Source: Paracyclopina nana (lineage: Eukaryota > Arthropoda > Copepoda > Cyclopoida > Cyclopettidae). From it: DNA of 64,000 nt. The stretch covers positions 5,585,001 to 5,649,000 of the forward strand of contig JAGUCH010000008.1 of the NCBI GenBank assembly GCA_019096065.1, written 5' to 3'. The notes under the pieces are model-generated. The model worked only from the letters and a program-made list of their open reading frames with translations. It was not told where the DNA came from and did not search any database. How positions within the stretch are numbered: position 1 is the first letter of the stretch; the number at the start of each line of letters is the position of its first letter. Positions 33,801-45,200 of the stretch are shown here, one piece after another. The position numbers were made by a program, and so were the translations under genes.

Positions 33801-34783
33801 ACCAATATGGTTGCGGAGTTGGACATGCTGATGTGTCGGAATGCGTTGAAAATGTGGATTTGGCAGGAGTTCATGTAATGTGATCATTAGAGCTATTCGA
33901 AGAATGTCTAAAAACTGTCCTCTCTCATCTAGTTTGGTGCAACTGATTGCTACTGCCAAGGTGATTTGTGCGATCCGACAAATGGATCCGAGAGCTTGGT
34001 TTACTCCGCTTGGTTGCTAGTATTCGTAGCTATTTGTGCATCGCTCTAATTGTACAATGCAATTTAACAAAAAATAAAACTTTTCTCCTCTATAATAACA
34101 GTAAAGCGTAAAAAAATTCTTAGTTCAAAAGCCTAAATCGCTTCAAAATTGACCTAATAGATGACCTTAAAAGTCCTCATAGAAATCCTTAACAGAAACC
34201 TAGCTCAGAAATAGATATCACACTTAAATATCAATTCTGAATTACATCTTTTTATAAGCCAATCGAATTGAGCATTAAAATAAAAGCTAGGAAAATCTTA
34301 ATATAGTAGAAATTCATTAGTCCCAAAAATCAGAGCATGGCTAAGAAGCCTTGATCAAATTCAGGCAAACTCACAACTTAGATAATGTATCACAAATAGT
34401 TACCAATTTACGGGATCCGGATCTGTCACTGTACTTGGCTGCTGGGAAGCGTTCAATTCTGCGATTTTCTTGCTTGGTGGCGCGATTCGCTTGCGGCCAT
34501 CACTCCGAATGGATTTTTGCAAATTTTGCACCAGTTTCTGCCGGCACGTTTCCACCAAGCCGGAATTCGCCGTCGGATTACGTTTGACAAGCGGTAAATC
34601 AGAATGTTGGAATTTTTCGCTTTTTCGCCGGCGAGCAATGGCGTGCAAAATTTTCTTAGGGTTCGCATCTGAAGCTCGACCGAATCTCAAATAAAGCGAT
34701 CCGGGATGGAACACAATCACTGATGAAGGATCAAGTACATCTGGTTCTTCAACCACACTCGTATTAGGCAGCGTTTCTGCCAT
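30843..34783 (-). CDS. ARP8: Actin-related protein 8 (INO80 complex subunit)
   Basis: Seven exons join in phase: 34404-34783, 32257-32612, 31974-32092, 31747-31912, 31491-31693, 31097-31378 and 30843-31040 (567 residues, slightly shorter than human ARP8). Recognisable blocks are the N-terminal VIVFHPGSLYLRFGRASD, the central VIDVGDQKTSISCVEDG and GDPEDPHDN, the nucleotide-loop-like ILIVGGGMKF, and the C-terminal segment with WRGAAILSCLGSAQELWI. ARP8 is a nuclear actin-fold protein that binds nucleosomes and actin within the INO80 remodeller. An acidic, serine-rich insert in exon 6 is the variable loop. The first intron is about 1.8 kb and contains a full gene on the other strand, while the remaining introns are mostly short. 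Confidence 0.95.
32755..34049 (+). CDS. GPI-anchored protein with three Ly6/uPAR-type domains, nested in ARP8 intron 1
   Basis: Six exons fit in phase: 32755-32788, 32847-33167, 33258-33554, 33608-33721, 33777-33874 and 33933-34049 (326 residues). The first two exons give a signal peptide (MKSYITFLAVSSLLYTVEG). An unspliced start at 32804 (MEFSRIVIPSFL) is an alternative. Three cysteine-rich modules follow, each closing with a CxCxxxxCN/D box: CYCTGDNCN, CTCSSNKCN and CYCQGDLCD. The C-terminus is hydrophobic (AWLLVFVAICASL) right before the stop, as in a GPI-anchor signal. Most introns are phase 1, at or near module borders. The third intron appears to use a GC donor (ACAG|GCAAAA). The function is unknown; the family includes adhesion molecules and receptor modulators. 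An AATAAA lies near 34072. Confidence 0.75.
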
Positions 34784-35287
34784 TCTTCGCAGTTTTATGA
34801 TATTTAGATGTTACGGTTAGTCGCTTGCGTTTGTTGACAAAATTTGGCGATATTTTTAGGGCGCAACTTTAGTTACTTAACGAACTTTTCATGGTCAACT
34901 TTGGAATTTGTATATAAAAGATCACGATCGATATCTATTAAAAAAGATTTCACTTCTGAAGTTCTACTTTTCATGAAACTAGAGTTCTTAAAAAAGTCCA
35001 ATTTAGCTTCCTTCGTTCAACATTTGGGATTGACACTTACCCCGAAGAATTGTATGAAGTTGTGCTTGCATTTCAATTTGCAATAACTTCGATCCTAACT
35101 GTCAATCAATGAAAATGACCATAACTTTTATCTTAAAAAAGAAAGATTCAGCTCGAAGTAACAAAATAAGCTCATGTAAAACCAGAGCTAAGAAGGAAAT
35201 GAATTAATGTGGTGTAACGAGAGTTGTACCATCATAGAAAGTACGGCATATTTATTCTTAATTGTCACGCAGTTGGAACAGAGTTTT

Positions 35288-36517
35288 TTATGCGTAGCCG
35301 TAGCTCTCAATAATTTTCTGGTAGTTGGCCACCCTCTTCACGACCTTGGCGTCCTTCTTCACTTGGTCCTTGACCTTGTCAACAGCCAACTTCTTCTTGT
35401 GGAAAGCCTCAGCCTTCACTCTGCGCTTGGCCTCCAAAGTGGCGACGACGTCCTGATACTTCCAGCCCACGTCGTGGGACAATCGGCCCAAGGAGCAGAA
35501 CTGAAATGATAAGCAATATTGTGAGCAAAACTTCAGCATAGAATTCAATCTCAAAAATCATCCAAGTTTCAGTGGAAGGCAGGTATGATTTTCATGAATT
35601 CATTTCAAACGCACAAGGTTGTATCATCATTTTTCAGATTAAAAAAAGCTCGTCACTAAAGATCAATAAATCTCTGTCAGAAGAACACCTTCGTAGCTTA
35701 GACTATTTTCCAAGAGAGAAGAATATCAAAGTAGCAATGTGCTTCCAGTCGCAGCCAAGCTTATTTACCTTGCGGCCGGGCTTCAGCCTGAGGACCTTGA
35801 GGGCAGAAGGAACGACCATCCTCTTCTTCTTGTCATATGGAGGGGGAATTCCCTCGAAGGTTTGCAGCCTCTTGAGGGCAGCCTTTCCCCTCTCGGTCTT
35901 GTGGGGCACCATACCACGCACAGTGCGCCAAAAGATCTTTCCGGGGGCCCTGAAGTGGAAGGGGCCTCTGGTGGGCTTGACGTTGCAGCGCAGCCTCAAG
36001 AACTTCAAGTACTTCAGCTTGTTTCGGTAAAAGTTGCCGCTCATGTTGATGCCTTCGCACCTCACGACCACCACCTTGTTGCCGTTCAAGATGAATTTGG
36101 CGACAATGGAGGCCAAACGGCCCATCAAATGGCCACGGCCATCGATCACGACCGGCTGAAAATAACAAGCTCTGCATTAGCGAAAATTGACGGAAATGTG
36201 AAGATTGACAAGTATGGAAAATTTGTCAGCTTTTAGACTTGTTTCATTGTACTTCAAAGTAGGTAAGGAAAAAGTATCATCACGAATTTCCAAAATGTGT
36301 GCCAAATCAACCTTCTCCTTGACTATGAGAAATCTTTTAAGAGTAGCTCCGGTGAACACGAGATTTTCGAGGCCGAGTTTCAAGTAAAATGAGAAACAAT
36401 TGGACACGATTGTAACAGGTGTGAGGCGGTTCGCTTCAATGGATGGTTTGGCGCACATTTTGGGCGATATTAAGATAAAGTAACAGCTAAAATTACCTTC
36501 GGGCTTAATCCTGGCAT
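35288..36517 (-). CDS. RpL13A: Ribosomal protein L13A (uL13)
   Basis: Three exons join in phase: 36497-36517 (MPGLSPK), 35769-36155 and 35288-35500, for 206 residues, the usual length. The opening [15 protein letters not shown] and the block [19 protein letters not shown] are typical of the family. The C-terminus is rich in Lys. The product is a structural protein of the large cytosolic ribosomal subunit. The upstream strand has a pyrimidine-rich run (TTTCCTCTTCCTTTTC, complement of 36541-36556), as expected for a 5' TOP message. Intron 1 contains a C/D snoRNA candidate and intron 2 a weaker one, as the same gene hosts snoRNAs in vertebrates. Confidence 0.96.
35564..35646 (-). ncRNA. Possible C/D-box snoRNA in RpL13A intron 2 (weak)
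   Basis: On the minus strand an ATGATGA C-box-like motif (complement of 35634-35640) is followed about 65 bases on by CTGA (complement of 35569-35572), with TTGA-like and ATGAATT-like motifs between them as candidate D' and C' boxes. Unlike the intron 1 candidate, no convincing terminal stem is visible and I recognise no rRNA target. It could be chance. Confidence 0.25.
36216..36291 (-). ncRNA. C/D-box snoRNA, U34-like, in RpL13A intron 1
   Basis: Minus strand: the C box TGATGA (complement of 36277-36282) and D box CTGA (complement of 36226-36229) are about 48 bases apart and bracketed by a terminal stem (GGAAATT against AATTTTCC). Inside, CCTTACCTAC precedes a TTGA D'-like box. That 10-base word is complementary to the very conserved 28S stretch GUAGGUAAGG, which is the region targeted by human U34 (SNORD34), itself hosted by RPL13A. 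By the +5 rule the modified base would be a few positions from the U34 site, so it may be a shifted relative and not an exact orthologue. The intron host, box spacing and stem are direct observations; the target is recalled. Confidence 0.6.
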
Positions 36518-36540
36518 TGTGACCAGAAAACACTTATTTT

Positions 36541-36556
36541 GAAAAGGAAGAGGAAA
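36541..36556 (-). promoter_or_regulatory. 5' TOP-like pyrimidine tract of RpL13A
   Basis: The minus strand reads TTTCCTCTTCCTTTTC about 25-40 bases before the RpL13A ATG. Such tracts at the transcription start are the translational control signal of ribosomal protein messages. The exact start site is not visible. Confidence 0.5.
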
Positions 36557-37185
36557 CGCGCAGCTTGCGATTTGACAACATTTGCTGCGCTCAACATTTG
36601 AACATGTAAAATTATAATTGCTTAAAAAGGTCAAAATATTAGGTTTACTAATTTTAACACTACCTATCAATTAGCACTCATGTTCATGGAAAATTATTTT
36701 TTATAAAAACATATTTTTTGTGGAAAGCACATTGAAGAAAATAAAATGTTGAGCGCTTACGAATTCTGTTTATCAAAATGGAAAAACGTACGACGAGTTT
36801 TGGTGCTTTAAGTAACTTCTAAACTTCTGAAAATTGATTTAAAAGTGTTAAGATAATTTATTAAAGTATTTAACTAATTCAATCATTCATTTAATGCATC
36901 AAATGAGCATACAGTTTTTTTTTAAATCGAATTTGCTACAAAATACTCAAAACTGTCAGAAGATCGTCTAACTTCGATCCGTTTTATTTTGCCTAAGTAA
37001 AAGCTTCCAGACCCCTCATTGCCCTTTCGTTATATTTGTGGCATTTTATAGCAAGATACCGTCAATATTATTGAATCAAACTAGTACCACTTATATCACA
37101 AAAGAAACTCAGTAAGTGACTGTTGTAAATTCAGAAATCAATTGTGAAATACATAATTAATAATTGGAAGAGATATATCGTGACA
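36557..37185. other. Divergent promoter region between RpL13A and DIS3L2
   Basis: About 630 AT-rich bases separate the two divergently transcribed genes. I saw no other gene. The right part presumably holds the DIS3L2 promoter and 5' leader; an in-frame GTG upstream of the chosen ATG is not needed. Confidence 0.5.
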
Positions 37186-40100
37186 ATGGATCCTAAAGAA
37201 GAAGTGCCAGAGTTGGCGAGCGAAAGTTCCGCTCACCAGCCAAAGAAAAATCGTCATCGTCCGCATCACAAAAAGAAGAAAACAAATGACAACGCATCAC
37301 AAGATAAAGAAACTCTTGTCGAAGACGCAATTATTACTGGAATCAAGCCCGAGGAAGCCGAAAGTAGCTCACCTTCAAAGGCTGCAGATTCAAGTCCAAA
37401 ATCAAAGCCTAATAAACTGAAAATTGTCAAGCTTCCGGAAAAAGGCCAAACACCTAAGCTGAAAGGCCAAGAAAATGGAGCCAAGCCTAAAGCAAAGAGT
37501 CAAGAGAATGGGGCCAAGACAAATAAGAAAAATCAAGCAAATGGGACTAAATCTAAGAGTGGTTTGGAAAATGTTGGCAAAAATGAGGCAAAAGGCAAGA
37601 AACCTCAGGAGGCAGCAAAAAATGTCCTCAAGGAAAACCTCAACAATTTTCCAGAGTATTACCAACCTCACGTGGTTGCTCATGCGTTGAAAAAAGGCGT
37701 CCTGTTTTCAGGTAGACTCTCATATTATTCTTTACCTTTCAAGACATAAGCATGATAAGTTTTATTAGGCTGCATCAGAATCAATCCAAGGTCGTACAAG
37801 GAAGCTTATGTCACTGGACCAGACAATGCTGGAGATGTGTGCATTATTGGCATAAGAGATCGCAATCGAGCTTTGCACGGTGACATTGTTGCAGTCGACA
37901 TTTTGCACTCGTCCAAATGGAGAGTCAATGTGAGCAAGCTTCGTGATCACCAGTTGAATATTTCAAGTTCATTGGCTGATAAACTTGAAGATCTCACTTT
38001 AGAAGCGAGCAATGATGAGACCAAAGGTAATCCTGAAAAGCTTCAAGACCAGCCTTCAGATAGCCCCAAAAAGGCCAAAGGCAAGACCAGACGAGGCAAA
38101 CGAGGAAGTCCTCAAAAGAAACTCCCTTCAATTTCTGATGACATGTCAATCAAAGAATTGATGAAATTATTTCCTGAAACTTGGGAAACTTTCGCCCAAA
38201 AAACTGGCCGAGTTGTGGCCATTTTGGAAAAGCAGCATTCGCGTTGCTCTGTGGGATATTTGAAGATGTTTCCTGATAATAATCCCAATTACGCACTTTT
38301 TGCTGCAAATGATGGCAGGTTTCCAAGGCTGAAAATACCCAAAAAAGACTGCCCTCAGGATTTCTTCGTCAGGCCTCAAGACTTTGAAAAGTTCCTATTT
38401 ATTGGCGAAATCACTGCTTGGAACCAAGTCAATTTTGGCCTAGGAAAATTGACCCACAACTTAGGATCCGATGAAAGCATTGAAGCTCGATCACGTGGCA
38501 TCCTCATCACAAATGGATTCGATTACGAGCCCCAGTTCAGCCAGGAAATTGAAAATCAATTGCCTAATTTGCCTTTTGTCATTCCACAAGAGGAAATCTC
38601 CAAAAGGAGGGACTTCAGGAAAAACTGTGTTTTCACTGTGGATCCTTTGACTGCCCGAGATTTGGATGATGCTTTGAGTGTTGAGCCAATGGACGATGGC
38701 AACTTCAAAGTGGGTGTGCACATTGCTGATGTCTCATATTTTGTTGCTGAAAATACCCTGCTGAACTCTGAGGCTGAACACAGAGCCACTTCTGTGTATC
38801 TAGTTCAAAATGTATTGCCAATGCTTCCAAGGTAAGTCAAACCAAGTGTGAATTAATGTAATGTTTAAACATTTGTTTTTTATTAAATAGGACTTTATGT
38901 GAGCATTTGTGCTCATTGAATCCTGGAGAAGACAGACTGACATTTTCGGTGGAATGGGTACTTAGTCCCCAAGCGGAAATCTTGTCCACGTGGTTTGGTC
39001 GATCTGTGATCAGGTCAGCCGTGAAACTGGCATATGAACATGCTCAGGAAATGATTGACCTCCCTGACAAACAATGGACTGTTGATGAGCTGCCGGTCAT
39101 TGAAGAGCCTTGGGATGCCCAAATCATCAGTGAAAAGGTCAATTTGCTCCAAAAGCTGGCTGTACAACTTAGGAGCAAAAGAGAGCAAAATGGAGCTTTG
39201 AGACTCGACCAGCCGAAGTTGTGTTTCAGCCTCAACAAAGAGACTGGAATGCCCCAAGGATTCAAGATTCATGAGCACCAAGCGAGTAACAAGCTCATCG
39301 AAGAATTCATGCTGCTTGCCAACATTTCAGTAGCTACCAAAATCCAGGAATCTTTTCCAAAATTGGCTTTGCTTCGTTGCCACCCCAGCCCAAAGTTGTA
39401 TGTGCTTGATCAAGTCTTGACCAGCCTCAAATCATTTGGTATAGTCAATTACAATCGATGAATATTTTGCTTATTTCATAGTGCTCACTTTATTCTAGGA
39501 ATTGACATTGATCCTTCAACTTCTGGAACAATTCAGCAATCACTCAATAGATACAGGCCTCAAGACCCTTCAGATCAGAATGCAGCCGCAAAATGGCACG
39601 TTTTGATGTCAGCCTTGTCGAAACCTATGCAAAATGCTGAATATTTCTGTGTTGGCTTAGAAGAGGATTTCTTCAAATATCGTCATTATGCTCTATCTGT
39701 GCCACTTTATACCCATTTCACCTCACCCATTAGACGATATCCGGACATTATAGTTCATAGGTATGAGAAATCATGACTTTTTTAGCCTTTTCTACTTTCT
39801 GAATTATTCATACTGAAAAACTCCGATAGTTCTTTGGCTCTTTTTTTATTCTTTGCTACTATTTTAAAAAAGGCTAATATTTTTTGGATTTTAGGCTACT
39901 CGATGCTGCTCTTCGTGAACAAAATCTTGATTCAATCTGGAATCCAGAATATGTGGGCAAAAAGGCTGCTCATTGTAATGGGCGAAAACTTTCAGCCAAG
40001 GCTGTGAGTGAGAAGTCTGCTGAGACTTTTCTGTCTCTTTTCATTCATCAATGTGGGCCAATTGTCGTGGAAGCGGCTGTGATGAACGTGATGGATTTCG

Positions 40101-40339
40101 CAATGGATTGTATTTTGTCTGGCATGAACGTGATAAGGCGAGTTTATGTGAATCGTAATGAAGAAATTGAAAAGTTCGAATACGCCAAAAAGCAAGGAAA
40201 ATTCACATTGACAGTTCACTGGAAGGACGACAAAACAGAGCAAGATTGCCATTTGTTCAGCATTGTCAAGGTTTCCCTAGAGGCTGATCCGAAAAACAGC
40301 TTTGAATTCAACGCTCGGCTCGTGAAACCTTCCTGCTAA
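37186..40339 (+). CDS. DIS3L2: DIS3-like 3'-5' exoribonuclease 2
   Basis: Five exons join in phase: 37186-37711, 37769-38831, 38891-39438, 39499-39760 and 39895-40339 (947 residues). The N-terminal 170 residues are a basic, low-complexity Lys/Pro/Ser tail, followed by cold-shock-type OB regions ([14 protein letters not shown], then [18 protein letters not shown]). The RNB catalytic domain has the aspartate cluster [15 protein letters not shown] and HIADVSYFV, and ends with [14 protein letters not shown]. No PIN domain is present, which separates it from DIS3. The fit is best with DIS3L2, a cytoplasmic exosome-independent nuclease that degrades uridylated RNAs, including let-7 precursors in other animals. 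Catalytic aspartates appear intact. The spacing to CHMP3 downstream is 500 bases. Confidence 0.92.
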
Positions 40340-40838
40340 AAAAGCATATTATTATTGAACTGTGATAATTGAACTAGTTAGGATTCATGCCGCAGAAATA
40401 CATTTGAAAGCATTCCCTTAAAGTTCTCCTTTTTCCGATTGGTTTCCTGTGAAATCCATTTTGCATTTTTGAATCTCCCGCTGAAACTGATCGAAAAACT
40501 CGAGCACATCAAATATGATATCAGAAGTCTTTCAACGTAACTATTCTTAAGTAGGAATGGTGAATAAGTAATTCAGTTTTTCTTTTTCAATATTGAATCA
40601 TCGATATTTATTAAGGAGGGCGTGTAGATTACCTCTTCTAAAAAGCCTATGAAAATTGAAAATAGTTTTTGCCCAAAGAAATGACGCTCGGTTTCAATCA
40701 TTCTTATGAGTCAATTGACTCAATTCAGTCAACAAATAAGACAAATTAAGCAGAGGCGATAAATTCGCGAAATCATCTCAGACTAAAGCAGAGAAATAAC
40801 AAAGCGTAAAAAGTTCGTCAAATCATCGGAGGACAAAC

Positions 40839-41789
40839 ATGGGTCTCTTTGGCAAATCAAGGCCCGCTGATCCAAAGGCCCAAGTTGACGAATGGTGCAA
40901 AACCTTACGAAAAGAGGGCTACAGCCTCGATCGCCAAATTCGCCAGATTCAGAGGTCAGAGGCCGCTGCAGTGAAGTCCATCAAAGATGCGGCTAAAAAA
41001 GGGGACACAGCATCGGCAAAAATACTTGCCAAAGAGGTTGTGAATAGTCGCAAGGCCGTTTCAAAGATCTATACAGCCAAAGCCAACTTGAAGTCCGTGG
41101 AAATGCAAATGAAAGGCCAAGCTGCCCAACTTAGAGTTGCTGGCAGCCTCTCAAAGTCAGCCGATGTTATGAAGGCTATGCAGCAATTAATCAAATTGCC
41201 TGAAATACAGAAAACAATGCAGGAGATGTCAAAAGAAATGATGAAGGTTAGTACTCTTAATAGCGTGGCACAAATTTGATAAGTCGGACTATTATCTTAG
41301 CCAAGTAGCCCCTATGTACGTTTAGCCTCTTTTTTTAAAAGGATAGCAAAACTAGTGTTATATGATCAATTTTTACGGGTTTTCCAATTCCAACTTTTAT
41401 GACAGGCTTTCTGGAATAACTATTATTTGTGTTCAGGGATTCACCAAATATGTCGCCGATAAAGGCTAAACGCCCTTATGGAGTTACCAATAGTATTTTA
41501 ATGCATTTTAAATGTATTGTTATAGGCTGGAATAATCGAAGAAATGATGGATGACACTATGGGAATGTTAGAGGATGACACTGAGTTGGATGATGATGTG
41601 CAAAAAGAAGTTGACAAAATTCTTGACGAAATAATGACTGGTAAGCTAACTAAAGCTCCGGCTGCACCAGAAGCTTCCATCCGACTTCCAGAGCCTGGCA
41701 ATGAGGAGCTCAATGCTGAGGAAGATGAGGCTGAGGTTGAAGAAGACCTTGAGGAAATGCAGAGCAGATTGCAGGCTTTACGAAGTTAA
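40839..41789 (+). CDS. CHMP3: Charged multivesicular body protein 3 (ESCRT-III, Vps24)
   Basis: Two exons, 40839-41246 and 41526-41789, give 223 residues, the normal size. The start MGLFGKSRP, the basic N-terminal helices (RQIRQIQRSEAAAVKSIK, DAAKKGD) and AGSLSKSADVMKAM are typical of CHMP3. The phase-0 junction yields KEMMKAGIIEEMM. The C-terminal half is acidic and closes with the MIM-like helix EEMQSRLQALRS that recruits VPS4. It polymerises with Snf7/CHMP2 on endosomal membranes during membrane scission. Confidence 0.95.
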
Positions 41790-42281
41790 TGCTCTGTTTT
41801 TAAGTTGTCTGTGATCCACCATTTACTTCACAAATACCATTGAACAATATCTATTGGCCATTGTGCTATGTATATACTGTAGACTCATAATTAGGCTATT
41901 AAAAGTAATATGAATATGAGAAAGGCCGGACATTCAAGCATTCACGATTTCATAGTTGGCAACACTCCTCCCTAAAAAACATACATTGCTGTTGATATAT
42001 TTTAACACAGCTTGCCTTATAATTGACGCCCGCTTATAATATTTCTGAAGGCCAACCAACTTTTTTTGGAGTAGCTATTTATTATTCAAAGATTGCCATA
42101 AAATTGTCCTTTTCTGAAAATGGGCAAAAGACCATGGCAACACTAGTGTTTGACAATGCTGCATAATTGAAAAACAGTAACCAACCCTTGCATTATGGTT
42201 AGTTTTTTCATGGACACGTCCATGGGTGAATTGTTTGAGAAAGGTTCCAATTTTATCTACAGAGAGTTGAAAGTGATCATT
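41790..42281. other. Intergenic DNA between CHMP3 and the Cys-loop receptor gene
   Basis: This holds the CHMP3 3' region and the probable promoter of the next gene. No extra gene or clear repeat was seen. Confidence 0.4.
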
Positions 42282-45200
42282 ATGACCACTCAAACTTATG
42301 CCCTACTTTATTTTGCATTACTTATTCTTAGAAACACTGAAGGTGAAATTTCTATTGATTTTGTCCCTTTTAGCTCAATTACACCAATTTGCACAGGTGT
42401 TCCTGTTGCTGAGTTTCAAATGGATGGATTCTTTTCTGAAAACTCTTACATGAATTACTCAATTGGGCTAGGGTCAGACAACATCACTGATTTCACATTA
42501 TGCATTCGGCAGAAAATCAACTATTTGAGGGGAGCATCAAGCTATAGCATTTCCTTTAGCAATGAATATTCAGACAATGCACTTACAGTCAGTTTTTCAA
42601 AGCCAAGCCTTGATGCTCCAATTACCTTGTGGATGTGCAGATACAAATACATACGAAATGAGTGCAATTTCTTTAATGTTGGGATAAAAATCCATCATGA
42701 GTGGCATCATTCTTGCTTCACCTACAACAGGACTGATGTAGCAAATGGCAAAATCACATCAACCATGCAGCTGTACTACGATGGACAATTAAAACACACA
42801 GGTAAAGCAGATCATTTTAATGAATACTGCATTTGAATAACCATAAAATTAATCATCAGCAAGTGTTGTCACTCCTGAAAAAGAGTATACTAATTTGACT
42901 CCAGCTGGATCATTTGTAATTGGTCAAGAACAAGATGGAATTCTAACTGGTGGCTTTTTTGATGCACAGCAAGCTTTCAGTGGAGAAGTCTCCCAGGTTG
43001 AGCTTTGGAATGGAATCCTCTCTGAAGAAGAGATTCAAAGGCTAGCGAATTGTGAAGATTCAAGCATTTATCCCCAAAATAAAGTTATCTCTTGGGGAAG
43101 TAACTGGAGCAATAGCGAGGTCACGATCAAAGATGTCCCATTGCAGCAATTGTGCCAGAAGGATGTAATGGTCAACCAGTTCATTTGGCTTGACACCATA
43201 ACATATGATAAATTTTCAACAATGTGTACCACAGTTGGAGCTAGACTCCCAATTCTCAATGATTCTGATGAGTCAACTGGATGGAGTACCAAGCTGCATG
43301 ACGAGATAATCAAAAGATATGAGATTATTTACAAAGAGACTGGTAACAAGAATTGCTATGTAAATGGGAACAATGTTATATTCTGGCTTGGAAATAAACG
43401 ATCTGAAAATGCTATGTGGCAAAACCCTTACACCAGTGAAATCTTGCCTGATTTCAAAATAGATTCTACCAATGAATTAAGCTGTGCCTACTCATTTGGA
43501 CCAAGATTGGAGCTGGCTTCATGTCAAGCAAAGTTTCCTTGTGGCATATGTGAATTACCACCAGATAAGCTCCTTTTTTTGAAAGGCTTATGCCAAGAAG
43601 ATATTGAAGGGCTCTATGACGTTCAATACTATGTTCATGGAGTCTATGATGGGATGCCTTATTTCAGGTAATAATTTCATAATTCATGCACATTTTTTAG
43701 GTGAATTGGTTTTTGAGTATTATTTCTTAGCAATATTTGTTTCTAAGCTACCTTTGTAGGTTCTCCTTATATTTTAGAAGTTTTGTTCAATATTTCAATA
43801 ATTGCAAATAAGAAAAAATGCATAATTGCAAAGATGGTTTTCATCATCATCAGCAAAGCAGAGGGAGTAACAATTTCATGATTATGCTCTTCAAATTTAC
43901 AGGGGGCTATCAAAAAGCCACGTCTTTTTCAATGCTTCTGAAGAGAGGTGGATTTTGCAATCGCTTCTAAAACCCAGCAAGTATATCATGACTGAGATAA
44001 AGAGATCAGATCGAATTCCTATTGGCACTTACAACTGGTTAGTGGCCACTGAACGAGGGTTGTGTAGATTGAAAGAGGGTGCTGTGACAGAACTGACCTT
44101 TACCAAATGCTATCCGGAGAAATACACATGCAATTCGGGACATTGCATAGCTTTAAGGTGACAAATAAGGAAAATGCACTGCTCTAATTCACTTTTTCAC
44201 CTTTTTTTATAATGTCATGTAGTGACAAATGCAACACTGAAATTGATTGTGAGGACAAATCAGATGAATACAATTGTGCTTACCTGAAATTGAACCAAAA
44301 TTATGCAAATGAACTAATACCAAGAGACTCTAGAGGCGAGGCATGTGTGGTCTACATCAATGCATCTGTCTTGGCTTTTCCTGCCATAGAAACTGTGGCA
44401 TTAAGATTCACTTCTGACTTATACTTGAAGATGAGATGGTATGACCTAAGAATTGATTTCAGAGACCTCAACAATGTTACTTTACTAAATGCACTAAGTA
44501 ATGAAGACAAGAGCTCTATTTGGGCGCCTAAATTAACCTTTACCAATGCTTTGGGGCCATTTCAAACATTGACTGATGAACTAACAACTGCTGTCTTGGT
44601 CTTAGAGGGTGAACCTTTACCAGAAGACATTTCATTGGCTAATGAAGGTTAAGTTGAACATATAATTAATACTTAAAATAATTAAATTGTACTTTTTTAT
44701 AGCTATGCTTTTTTCTGGCCAAGATAATTCCATCTTTTTTACCAGAGAATACTACCAAGAATACTCATGCGAGTTTGACCTGACTTACTACCCATTTGAC
44801 ACTCAAATGTGCCACATGGAGTTGGAGGTTCAAGACAAGACAGACAACTATGTGATACTGGCTCAAGATGGAAAAGGAGTGGAATTTTTAGGTAATATCT
44901 ATTTATATATGTAAACATTTTATAAAACAAGCTAATAAAATAGCTGAGCAAATTTTGTAAAGTAAAAATCGAGTGGCAACTTTGCGGGCTTTAGCTTGCG
45001 AGAGCCAAGAGATGCTACGAGATTTTTACTTTGTAAAATGAGCTCAGATATTTTGTTAGCCTGTTTTATAATTTTTTTACATATACATGTATACAATTTT
45101 ATATGATGGAAAGTAATTTTCAAATGTTAATGAACTTACCAGACCTGGCAATCTTGACTTAGCATTTGATCCATTACTTTGAGGGCCTGGGTTGAGAGGC

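Noticed and set aside
36177-36533. 118-codon open frame on the minus strand across RpL13A intron 1
   Set aside because: It overlaps exon 1 in another frame, crosses the snoRNA candidate and shows no known motif. The protein-like look comes from a mostly stop-free intron.
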